Of a stretch of 9,803 bases of DNA, positions 1 to 6,546 are shown one piece after another. The stretch spans positions 1-9,803 of the forward strand of contig DOFS01000118.1 in the NCBI GenBank assembly GCA_003523945.1. The letters run 5' to 3'. Position numbers and translations under genes: made by a program. Source of the DNA: Nitrospiraceae bacterium. GTDB taxonomy: Bacteria > Nitrospirota > Nitrospiria > Nitrospirales > UBA8639. The notes beneath the pieces were generated by a model that made no database searches, was not told the origin of the DNA, and worked only from the letters and a program-made list of their open reading frames with translations. Every line of letters starts with the position of its first letter. Position 1 is the stretch's first letter.

Positions 1-390
1 GAATTCACCGCGTTGGAAAACACCTATCTTCCGGCGCTCATCCAAAAAATTCCCAAACAGCAGGCCATGGACGCGGCTAAATCTCTCCTGTCTGAAGTGG
101 GGCTCTCTCACCGCCTGCACCATAAACCAGGGGAATTATCCGGAGGAGAGCAGCAACGTGTCGCCGTAGCCAGAGCCTTGATCCGGCACCCTGACCTGGT
201 GTTGGCGGATGAACCGACAGGCAATCTGGATACGCATACCGGTGATGAATTATTTGAGCTTTTACGAAAACTCAATCACACGCATGGAACAGCCTTCGTG
301 ATTGTGACCCACAACGAAAAGCTCTCACTTCAGACTAACCGGCTGATTCAACTGCAGGATGGACAGATTATTGAAGATCGCTGCCTATAG
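1..390 (+). CDS. lolD: LolD-like ABC transporter ATPase, C-terminal part (5' end outside window)
   Basis: This is the C-terminal 129 residues of an ABC ATPase, open from the first base in frame 1. Visible in order are a Q-loop-side segment EFTALEN at the left edge, the ABC signature LSGGE (visible residues 46-50), Walker B LVLADE with catalytic E71, the D-loop NLD (75-77) and the switch His H104 in IVTHN. The Walker A loop lies upstream of the window. The ADEPTGNLD core and the short tail ending soon after the H-loop fit the LolD/MacB/FtsE subfamily. LolD pairs with LolC/E in the inner membrane and powers release of lipoproteins to LolA. The ATPase class is certain. LolD rather than another exporter of the subfamily is likely, but lolC/E would have to lie upstream. 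No clear terminator follows; the hairpin-rich segment starts immediately after the stop. Confidence 0.85.
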   Translation, partial: EFTALENTYLPALIQKIPKQQAMDAAKSLLSEVGLSHRLHHKPGELSGGEQQRVAVARALIRHPDLVLADEPTGNLDTHTGDELFELLRKLNHTHGTAFVIVTHNEKLSLQTNRLIQLQDGQIIEDRCL

Positions 391-733
391 TATTTCCAAA
401 TAATTTCCGCTTTGCTCGGGGCACAATTTCACTAACTGGAATGATCAGAGATGCCGGGTTTCGGCCCGGCAGCCGAGGTCCTTTTGTTTCGGCAAAATGA
501 CCCAAAACAATTGCCGCCCCGCCCGGTCACTCTAGAATGGGCGAACGCAAACCAGGGGAGGGCGGGCCAACTCGTTGCAATCAAACAAGGCCCGCCGAGG
601 AATGCGAGCGTCCGCCCATGGGGCCCGGCGGAAGGCCTCAGGCAAGGGTAATGTCCCCAGGGAATTCCATGTGGAATAGCCGCCTTACTGGCATGAACAA
701 AGAAAGGAAACCTCTGGAAATTATTTGGAATAA
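391..733. repeat. Hairpin-rich non-coding segment bounded by a 15-base inverted repeat
   Basis: A perfect 15-base inverted repeat, TTCCAAATAATTTCC at 394-408 and its complement at 716-730, brackets about 340 bases unlike the neighbouring genes. The interior is G+C-rich and full of stems: GCCGGG/CCCGGC (453-458/465-470); GGTC-TTTTG/CAAAA-GACC with one mismatch (477-486/493-502); GGCGGGCC/GGCCCGCC (561-568/589-596); TCCGCC/GGCGGA (611-616/627-632). Open frames cross it on both strands (451-651 and 537-959 on +, 432-779 on -), but none has a convincing ribosome site or recognisable domain. From memory, translated products resembling the 451-651 frame (AEVLLFRQ..., KQGPP...) occur as spurious proteins in many genomes, which fits a dispersed repeat. 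No transposase and no clear target-site duplication are visible. It may be a MITE-like or intergenic structured repeat; this classification is inference. Confidence 0.5.
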
Positions 734-779
734 CAAAAACAAACGGTTCATCCACTTCAGACATTCTGTAAGACCGCAC

Positions 780-821
780 AAAAAAAAACGGGGAACTTCA
801 TCTCTGATGATGAAGTTCCCC
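780..821 (-). terminator. Intrinsic terminator for the helix-hairpin-helix lipoprotein gene
   Basis: A perfect 13-bp stem, GGGGAACTTCATC (790-802) against GATGAAGTTCCCC (809-821), has a 6-base loop. On the minus strand it is followed by one C-complement base and nine Ts (the A run at 780-788). It lies about 120 bases after the minus-strand stop at 943. The + strand side has no U-tract, so it is one-directional. Confidence 0.93.
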
Positions 822-942
822 TTGTTGAAGAATGGGTTACTCTCTGGGCCGTATCCTATTTATCCTACCTTCCCCGCCGGTTTCAGCCTGAATCCTATCC
901 CATGGGATCTATGTCCTCATCAAACTCGCCTCCTGCCACATC

Positions 943-1704
943 TTAGGGGGAAGCTGTGATACGGTCCTTGATCTCGTCAAAGGTGGTTTTGGGAATAACG
1001 TTTTTCGCCACAAGTTCGCCACGAAGCCGGTAAGGCCGGTTCGCGACCACTTCCTCGGCTACCTCACGGGTCAACCCCAACGCCAACACCAGATCACTCA
1101 CTGGCGCCTTATTAATATTGACCAAATCCCCTCCGATTTTAGGCAGGGTCGGGGAAGAGACAATTTTGGGCGCAGGAGGCTTGGGCGAAGCGGTCGCACC
1201 GGAAGTCACCGGCGAGGCGGGCTCGCTCTTGGACATATCAGGTTTCTCCGAAGGCTTCATCACTCCGGCAGCGCTCCCTATTGAAGACTCACGGGTATCT
1301 TTTAATTCCTTCTGATAACGCAATACTGTTTCCTTAAGGGCTTTGTTTTGCGCTTTCACTTTTTGATATTGATCCACGACCACGCGCAACTTTGACGTGA
1401 GCTGCTCCTTTTCCTGGTCTAATTCCCGCTCACGGGTTTCCAATAAGGTGTGCTCATTTTTTCGCCCTTCTTTAATCCGTTGCACTTCGGTGGTCATCGT
1501 CTCCAAATCCGTAGAAACTTTTTCGTTCAGGCCTTTTAAATTGCGTATTTGTTCTTCAAGCGCTTCCTGATGCATCCGGCTTTTTTCCAACTCGGCCTTG
1601 GCCGACTCCATATCCGCCACTGAAGCCTCATATTTCGATTTCGAAACCATACACCCAGGCAATCCCATCAGAAGTACGACCGAAATGACCACCCACCTGT
1701 TCAT
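943..1704 (-). CDS. Lipoprotein with long coiled coil and C-terminal helix-hairpin-helix domain
   Basis: The product has 253 residues. The start is the ATG at 1704, because GAGGAG (1711-1716) sits six bases upstream; an in-frame ATG at 1740 lacks this support. Residues 1-17 form a lipoprotein signal ending in LPG with lipidated C18. Residues about 22-138 are a charged heptad-rich coiled coil, 143-188 a Pro/Ser/Ala linker, and about 194-250 a ComEA-like helix-hairpin-helix beginning VNINKAP. In ComEA this fold binds DNA non-specifically; here the second hairpin is degenerate (NVIPKTTFDEI), so DNA binding is not assured. The residue after Cys is Met, not Asp, so outer-membrane retention is plausible. 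It is apparently monocistronic, with its own promoter and terminator. Function is unknown; an envelope structural or DNA-contacting role is a guess. A 15-codon open stretch continues in frame after the TAA. Confidence 0.88.
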   Translation of the reverse strand: MNRWVVISVVLLMGLPGCMVSKSKYEASVADMESAKAELEKSRMHQEALEEQIRNLKGLNEKVSTDLETMTTEVQRIKEGRKNEHTLLETRERELDQEKEQLTSKLRVVVDQYQKVKAQNKALKETVLRYQKELKDTRESSIGSAAGVMKPSEKPDMSKSEPASPVTSGATASPKPPAPKIVSSPTLPKIGGDLVNINKAPVSDLVLALGLTREVAEEVVANRPYRLRGELVAKNVIPKTTFDEIKDRITASP

Positions 1705-1803
1705 AATATCCTCCTCATCCCTGCCAATAGAACGATTCATCCTTGAAGTAAGGCTTTTGTGGACTCAATGCACGGCTTGTCCCGTGTTTACTCCTACTTT
1801 CAG

Positions 1804-1832
1804 GATTTATGGCATCCTCGCGGTTATGTCAA
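1804..1832 (-). promoter_or_regulatory. Probable sigma-70 promoter for the helix-hairpin-helix lipoprotein gene
   Basis: On the minus strand a perfect -35 TTGACA (1832-1827) is followed after 17 bases by TAAATC (1809-1804), a weak -10. Transcription would start near 1797, giving a leader of about 90 bases before the ATG at 1704. A short 5-bp hairpin (1771-1775/1782-1786) lies in that leader. The box lies in the 171-base gap after the amidohydrolase gene. Confidence 0.45.
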
Positions 1833-1875
1833 GCCAACCCGTTGTCCCGGCCTGTGGAATCCAGCCACTCATCGA

Positions 1876-2676
1876 TTACGAGACGTACCATTCAGGACGT
1901 CGGTCTTTGAACAAATCGTTATAGGGATTGATTCGTTTATCCCGGGCTTCTGCGATATCCATCTCACACAGACGCAGCTCTTCATCTTTTTGGGAGGATC
2001 GACACAAGATCCGTCCATTGGGGTTTACAATCTCGCTCATGCCAATAAACGGCAATGCCGGTTTATCCCCACGCTGTTCCCGGCCGACCCGGTTGGCTGT
2101 AATCGCAAACACCCCGTTTTCCAAGCATCTTGTGACCATGGCATCAGGACAATAGGGCAATACTAAATTGCTGGGGTGGCAGAGAATATCTGCTCCCTTG
2201 ATGGCCAAAGTTCTGGCGGCTTCTGGGAAAAACCAATCAAAACAAACGAGAAGACCAACCTTGGCCCTTCCAATATCCCAGACAAGAAAACCCGTATCTC
2301 CGGAAGCAAACCAGAGGGTTTCCTCAAAAAACAAATGCGTTTTGCGATAGCTCCCGATATACCCTTTCGGCCCGATCAGGACCGCTGAATTATATACCCG
2401 GTCATGGTCTCGTTCAGCCAACCCGACCACCACATGCAGGTCACGGCCTCGAACGGCCTCTTCCAAGGATTTAATAGAGGGACCGGAAGGAATGTCTTCA
2501 GCTAGATCACAAACTTCGTCTCTAGAAAGAAATTGATATCCCGAGAGAGCGAGTTCGGGAAAAACCAGGAGATGCCCTTCGAAGGCGTGGATAGCGTTCA
2601 GAATTTTCCCCAGATTGTGTTGAACTTCTCCAAACATCGGAGAAAATTGAAAAAACCCTCCCCTCATCATTGACAT
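1876..2676 (-). CDS. Carbon-nitrogen hydrolase (nitrilase superfamily amidohydrolase)
   Basis: The product has 266 residues, the usual single-domain length, and no signal peptide, so it is cytoplasmic. The three catalytic residues of the superfamily are in their usual contexts: Glu41 in FPELALSGY, Lys112 in YRKTHLF and Cys145 in VCFDWFFPE. The family hydrolyses amides, carbamoyl groups or related C-N bonds through a Cys thioester. The downstream HPSNL segment and the NRVG region also fit aliphatic amidase-like or N-carbamoyl hydrolase members. The substrate cannot be named. The ATG at 2676 follows GGGG in the sequence ATGGGGTAGC; nearby in-frame ATGs at codons 3 and 4 are alternatives. The hairpin terminator of the preceding gene ends only about a dozen bases upstream, leaving little room for a separate promoter, so expression may depend on read-through. 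Confidence 0.9.
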   Translation of the reverse strand: MSMMRGGFFQFSPMFGEVQHNLGKILNAIHAFEGHLLVFPELALSGYQFLSRDEVCDLAEDIPSGPSIKSLEEAVRGRDLHVVVGLAERDHDRVYNSAVLIGPKGYIGSYRKTHLFFEETLWFASGDTGFLVWDIGRAKVGLLVCFDWFFPEAARTLAIKGADILCHPSNLVLPYCPDAMVTRCLENGVFAITANRVGREQRGDKPALPFIGMSEIVNPNGRILCRSSQKDEELRLCEMDIAEARDKRINPYNDLFKDRRPEWYVS

Positions 2677-2687
2677 CGCTACCCCAT

Positions 2688-2723
2688 AAAAAAAGCGGGC
2701 AGAGCTGGACTCTACCCGCTTTT
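2688..2723 (-). terminator. Intrinsic terminator after the SmbP-like gene
   Basis: The stem is AAAAGCGGG (2691-2699) against CCCGCTTTT (2715-2723), extended by AGAG/CTCT (2701-2704/2710-2713) across one C/A mismatch, with a five-base loop. The seven As at 2688-2694 form the U-tract of a minus-strand transcript. The + strand side also ends in four Ts, but no + strand gene points into it. Confidence 0.88.
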
Positions 2724-2745
2724 CAATCAGATTAAGGCTTTATGA

Positions 2746-3102
2746 TTACTTAACCTCTTTCAAATGCATGACTGCACTTTTCGCATGCTTGGTCCCGACT
2801 TCAGCATGACCGGCTTTGCCATGTTCCACCGCTTCCATCAGTTCGTGAACACCTTCATCTAAATGAGGATTTTTCACGTCTTTTTGAGCAGCTTGGGCAT
2901 GGGTCAAGGCTTCTTGGGCATGCTCAACCAAAGCGTCAGCATGTCCCTGCCCGCCGTGATCTGCGGCTCCTTCAGCATGGGCAATCGCCTCAGCTACATG
3001 CGGATTGGCCCCTGCAAAGGCAACAGACCCCCAAGACCCCGCAACCAGTAACCCGAGAATGGCGACTATGCCAATTGCCTTACTCACCACTTGCTTTCTC
3101 AT
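2746..3102 (-). CDS. smbP: SmbP-like exported small metal-binding protein, histidine heptad repeats
   Basis: The product has 118 residues. Residues 1-30 are a Sec signal peptide with a basic start, a hydrophobic core and cleavage expected after AFA, giving an 88-residue periplasmic protein. The mature part is helical, rich in Ala/Glu, and carries 12 His, no Cys and mostly seven-residue His spacing. These features and the length match SmbP, the small metal-binding protein of Nitrosomonas europaea, which binds Cu2+ and other divalent metals. The His pattern is duplicated: 35/42/49/54/61/68 recurs as 80/86/94/99/106/113, nearly all offset by 45 residues, suggesting two copies of a helical hairpin. 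The start is supported by AAGGAGG (3109-3115), six bases upstream. It is last in a likely operon, 75 bases after the rhodanese gene and closed by a terminator. Copper or other metal buffering is inferred from the family. Confidence 0.87.
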   Translation of the reverse strand: MRKQVVSKAIGIVAILGLLVAGSWGSVAFAGANPHVAEAIAHAEGAADHGGQGHADALVEHAQEALTHAQAAQKDVKNPHLDEGVHELMEAVEHGKAGHAEVGTKHAKSAVMHLKEVK

Positions 3103-3177
3103 CCCTGACCTCCTTGAAAAAGTAAATGAATAATAAACTGAGAGAGTGCTTCATCCTCTCATTCCTCACCATCAAGA

Positions 3178-4047
3178 TCAAGAAGATTTCATCTGATCCT
3201 GATTGCTGACTCGATATAACAACTTGACGTCCTTTTCTGTCGGTGCCGCGAAATCCCGTGACCATTCCCACCATGATCCTGGATAGACTTTCACTTGTGG
3301 AAATCCGACGTATCGCAACAAACAAAACACCCAAGCCGCCCGGACGCCACCCAAGCAATAGGCCATGATTTCCTGATTCTCCCGTAGCCCATGATCTTCA
3401 AATACTTGCCTCACCTGCTCCGGAGGTTTCACCGTGGCATCCGGTTGTAAAAACCGATTCCAGGGGATATTGATAGCAGAAGGAATATGGCCCGCCCGAG
3501 GCAACCCATCGATCTCCTTCCCTGCATATTCCTCAACGCTTCTGGCATCAAGAATGATGGTATCCGGATGAGGTCCTTTGACCAGTTTTTTCAATTGTTC
3601 CTTATTCACAATGAGTTCCGGATTGGCCGTGACGGTAAAATCGCCCAGCTTGGGTTGCACCGCTTCGTGTTCAAAGGGACGCTGCTCCGCGGTCCATTTG
3701 ACCCACCCACCGTCCAGAATACGGACGCTGGGATGCCCCAAATACGTCAACATCCAGAACATGCGCCCCTCATCACCCCAATTATCGAAAGGGTTAGAAT
3801 AAATAACCACATCGCTGGCCTGGTTAATACCCAGCGTTCGAAGGCGCTGTTCAATCCGGCCCAGGTCAGGATCTAAGACCCCCTTTGCCACGGCTGATGG
3901 ATCGCTATATTCATGCCAAGTGCTATGGACGGCACCGGGAATATGCGAGGTATAGGCCCCCCGCCCTCGTACATCAAGAATGACTAAGTCTTCACGGCCC
4001 AAGTTTTGAGCTAATGATTCGGTATCAATGAAAAAATTTTCGGCCAC
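3178..4047 (-). CDS. Tandem-domain rhodanese (sulfurtransferase)
   Basis: The product has 289 residues, typical for two-domain thiosulfate or 3-mercaptopyruvate sulfurtransferases. The N-terminal domain (about 5-125) has the rhodanese core ILDVRGRGAY...HIPGAV but no Cys at the active-site position (YSNPFDNWG), so it is structural. The C-terminal domain (about 145-270) carries ILDAR, GHIPSAINIPW and the active-site loop C231-LGGVRA, where Cys would hold the persulfide. The loop differs from the CRKGVTA and CGSGVTA types, so the sulfur donor cannot be assigned. The start is GTG, preceded by AAGGGA a few bases upstream. There is no signal peptide, so it acts in the cytoplasm. It begins 12 bases after the pentaheme cytochrome stop, so the two are almost certainly co-transcribed. 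Sulfur transfer is well supported; the acceptor is unknown. Confidence 0.9.
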   Translation of the reverse strand: MAENFFIDTESLAQNLGREDLVILDVRGRGAYTSHIPGAVHSTWHEYSDPSAVAKGVLDPDLGRIEQRLRTLGINQASDVVIYSNPFDNWGDEGRMFWMLTYLGHPSVRILDGGWVKWTAEQRPFEHEAVQPKLGDFTVTANPELIVNKEQLKKLVKGPHPDTIILDARSVEEYAGKEIDGLPRAGHIPSAINIPWNRFLQPDATVKPPEQVRQVFEDHGLRENQEIMAYCLGGVRAAWVFCLLRYVGFPQVKVYPGSWWEWSRDFAAPTEKDVKLLYRVSNQDQMKSS

Positions 4048-4059
4048 AGTTCTTTCCCT

Positions 4060-5382
4060 TTATGAATGAGTTGAAGGTATTTCTGCCGGTAAATGAGGAG
4101 GAAGCCCATCGGACGGTGCCATACACCCTACACGAGGATCAGGTTCATGATCCCGTAAGGCGGCAGACAGGGTCTTATCCAAAGGGAACTCCCGTTCATA
4201 GATGGTAAACACATATGGATCCTCAGCAGTCAGATCATACTGATCTCTCAGCATCTGATGTTGACTATCGGTCAGAATATGATAACGAATCCGGGCCTTT
4301 ACCATCCACCCTTTTTCCTCGGCAGGCATTTCATACTCAAAGGTATAGTCGCGACTGGCAAGCGGTAACAGTCGATTATCGTATACCTCCACAATCACCG
4401 GTTGCCAGAGGATCCAACGGCCCATGGTATCGGATTGCTCATGCACCACGGTGCCATTCCGATCATGCACGGTAAACTCGACGGTAAAGTACCGGTCAGG
4501 GTCCCCGGTCGGGATTTTGTGTCCCGCCCCCGCATTAATCAGCGTCAGCGTTAAGCTAACATCGTCTCCAGGTTTGGGGGCGGGAGGGTCTGCCTGCACC
4601 TGGACAGCCACAGCCCGCTTGACCATGTCCGGATCATGTCCTCCTCGCCAAAGATGCCGCCGACCGTATCGGATGGGACTATCCTTGGCAACCGGTCGCT
4701 CGACTTCCGGCATGTGGCAACTCTGACAAATCAGTCCTTTTTCCTTCATGAAAAACTTGCCTTCATACTCAGGATACGTGCCACAAGGCCCGGCATTGTA
4801 AAATTGCATGGGTCCCGAGACGACATTATGACAGCGATAACACACCTGGGTCGTTCGGAAGGAGGGATCAAATTGGGTGGGATGAGGCGCCACGGAATCG
4901 TCATACGGACCGAGAATCTTCCCATCCCGAACATGACAGGCCGCGCAGGTCACGCCTTCTTGTTGATATTCCGCATCGTACCGGTAATTCGGAATTTGAA
5001 CGGCTTTTTCGACCCGCCCTCGGGGAAGTTCTTGAATAAGGGTCGGTTGCTGATTTTCCAATGGTGTGTGGCAGTTCAAACAGACCCAGATATTGTCATC
5101 TTTTTTCCAATACGCTTGAAAAAACGGATCGTGAAAGGCTTCGGCATGAATACTGGATTTCCATTCTTTGTAGATTTCGACATGACACCTCCCACATTCT
5201 TCCGCTTTCAAGCTCTGCAATCCCACTGGAACCTGTTGATAGGGAATGGGTTTCGCGTAATCCTCCCGTAATCCAAATATGACAACGGGACGAATCTCCG
5301 TATAAAAAATGTAAATCCCTACTCCCAACACCAGCAGGAGCAAGACCCACGCTTTTCCTCCCCATGACCGTTTTGATTTCAT
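4060..5382 (-). CDS. Membrane-anchored pentaheme c-type cytochrome (c554-like)
   Basis: The product has 440 residues from the ATG at 5382, chosen because it lies 4 bases after the preceding stop and directly before a normal N-terminus; an upstream in-frame ATG at 5454 would overlap the deacetylase gene. Residues 12-27 are a single membrane segment that is an uncleaved anchor or signal. Five CXXCH heme-binding motifs follow: C63GRCH, C101LNCH, C146AACH, C181YRCH and C219QSCH. The YKEWKSSIHAEAF stretch after heme 1 and the CQSCHMP ending are typical of c554-type multiheme proteins. After the hemes come HLWRGGHD (243-250) and a beta-rich domain (about 256-410) with GHKIPTGDPDRY (287-298). It acts in the periplasm as an electron carrier or oxidoreductase. 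No Shine-Dalgarno sequence is obvious, so translation is probably coupled to the deacetylase gene. Electron donor, acceptor and exact subfamily are unknown. Confidence 0.9.
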   Translation of the reverse strand: MKSKRSWGGKAWVLLLLVLGVGIYIFYTEIRPVVIFGLREDYAKPIPYQQVPVGLQSLKAEECGRCHVEIYKEWKSSIHAEAFHDPFFQAYWKKDDNIWVCLNCHTPLENQQPTLIQELPRGRVEKAVQIPNYRYDAEYQQEGVTCAACHVRDGKILGPYDDSVAPHPTQFDPSFRTTQVCYRCHNVVSGPMQFYNAGPCGTYPEYEGKFFMKEKGLICQSCHMPEVERPVAKDSPIRYGRRHLWRGGHDPDMVKRAVAVQVQADPPAPKPGDDVSLTLTLINAGAGHKIPTGDPDRYFTVEFTVHDRNGTVVHEQSDTMGRWILWQPVIVEVYDNRLLPLASRDYTFEYEMPAEEKGWMVKARIRYHILTDSQHQMLRDQYDLTAEDPYVFTIYEREFPLDKTLSAALRDHEPDPRVGCMAPSDGLPPHLPAEIPSTHS

Positions 5383-5386
5383 CACG

Positions 5387-6331
5387 TCAAGTATCCAGCA
5401 GAGCCTGAAGATGATAGTCCACCGATCCAGCCAATGCCTTGAGATGATAGCCACCTTCTAAACATGACACGATTCGCCCACCTGCAAATTTTTTCGCGAT
5501 CTTTGAGACAATGGTTGTCATGTCGGCATAGCCTTGTTCCGTCAACTCCATACTCGCCAGGGGATCATCCCGATGACCGTCAAACCCGGCCGAAATCACA
5601 ATACACTCAGGTTGAAATCTTTCGGCGGCGGGAACCAGGATTTTCTGGAATATTTCCTGATACTCCTTATCCCCTTGTCCTCCCGAGAGCGGCACATTGA
5701 TGGTCAGACCTTTCCCGGGACCTTCCCCGGTTTCCGTCGCCAGGCCTGTCCCGGGATAAAACGGGTACTGATGTGTACTAAAAAACAGGACCGTGGGATC
5801 ATCATAGAAAGCCTGTTGCGTGCCATTGCCGTGGTGCACATCCCAATCCACAATCATGATCTTCTGTAGTCCATACTTTTTCTGGAGATAACGGGTAGCA
5901 ATTGCGACGGTATTAAAGAAACAAAACCCCATCGCTCGATCCGCTTCGGCGTGATGCCCGGGAGGCCGCACGGCGCAAAAAGCTTGATCAAGGTCCCCCA
6001 GCATGATGGCATCCACCGCCGTCAATGCCCCGCCGACTGCCAGATAGGCGGCATTCAAGGTTTCAGGGCACATCGACGTATCAGGATCCAGGGAGACATA
6101 GCCACTTGACGGGGAACGTCGTTCAAGAGTCTCCACATAGGAAGCGGTGTGAACGCATTCAATCCATTTTCGCTCTGCTCGATCGGGAACCACCTGATGC
6201 AACCGTGACCACGTTCCCGAACCCTCTAAATGAGCACGAATGGCTTGAAGCCGCTCGGGGGACTCCGGATGGTTTCTGCCCATATCATGGAGACCATAGG
6301 TGGGATGAGAAACGTATCCAACACGTCCCAT
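5387..6331 (-). CDS. Histone deacetylase-family (HDAC/AcuC/APAH-like) hydrolase
   Basis: The product has 314 residues, a complete arginase/deacetylase-fold enzyme. Recognisable blocks are the N-terminal HDMGRNHPESPERL, RPPGHHAE with the His pair H126/H127, GFCFFN, DWDVHHGNGT with zinc ligands D164 and H166, GFDGHRDDP with zinc ligand D251, and LEGGYH with Y295. All catalytic residues are present, so an active Zn-dependent deacetylase is expected. Bacterial relatives act on acetyl-lysine, acetoin-pathway proteins or acetylated polyamines; the sequence does not choose between them. There is no signal peptide. It is the first gene of the run leading into the cytochrome, four bases downstream, and diverges from the TPR gene. 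The ATG at 6331 has only a weak GAG-type ribosome site. No acetoin or polyamine genes are nearby, so the substrate is open. Confidence 0.93.
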   Translation of the reverse strand: MGRVGYVSHPTYGLHDMGRNHPESPERLQAIRAHLEGSGTWSRLHQVVPDRAERKWIECVHTASYVETLERRSPSSGYVSLDPDTSMCPETLNAAYLAVGGALTAVDAIMLGDLDQAFCAVRPPGHHAEADRAMGFCFFNTVAIATRYLQKKYGLQKIMIVDWDVHHGNGTQQAFYDDPTVLFFSTHQYPFYPGTGLATETGEGPGKGLTINVPLSGGQGDKEYQEIFQKILVPAAERFQPECIVISAGFDGHRDDPLASMELTEQGYADMTTIVSKIAKKFAGGRIVSCLEGGYHLKALAGSVDYHLQALLDT

Positions 6332-6546
6332 GCTTATTCACTCACAAACTTGAAAAGGAAATCATGCACAGAGGAAAAACTCGATCAACCATACCGGCAA
6401 AATACACTCGCGCCTACTGACGAACAGGAGGGAAAAGCGTAAAAGATCCTAGCATAGGGGAATGACTTAGACAACGAATACACACGCATGATAGGCTGAA
6501 TTTCGTTCATTTTCTGTCATCATCTTTTTTGATCGGATTTCACGCC
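6332..6546. promoter_or_regulatory. Divergent intergenic region between deacetylase and TPR genes
   Basis: These 215 bases separate two divergent starts, so promoters for both should lie here. A weak minus-strand candidate is TTGATC, 16 bases, CATGAT (within about 6363-6391). No convincing + strand promoter, terminator, operator palindrome or small gene was found. Confidence 0.4.

Noticed and set aside
451..651. 66-codon open frame on + inside the structured segment
   Set aside because: It has no ribosome site and no domain, it overlaps several strong hairpins, and the wording looks like a translated repeat. Treated as non-coding.
432..959. Longer open frames at 432-779 (-) and 537-959 (+)
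   Set aside because: They run through the hairpin segment, and the + frame also crosses the minus-strand terminator and the end of the lipoprotein gene. They lack start signals and have protein-unlike composition.
3130..3135. TATTAT box on the minus strand before the SmbP-like gene as a private promoter
   Set aside because: It is a good -10 match, but no -35 resemblance is found 16-18 bases upstream.
4636..5271. 211-codon open frame on + opposite the cytochrome gene
   Set aside because: The minus strand carries five CXXCH motifs and a membrane anchor, so this is an antisense shadow.
5383..5454. Longer N-terminus for the cytochrome, starting at 5454
   Set aside because: It would overlap the deacetylase gene and place 24 extra residues before a normal anchor. 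The ATG at 5382, four bases after the deacetylase stop, is simpler.
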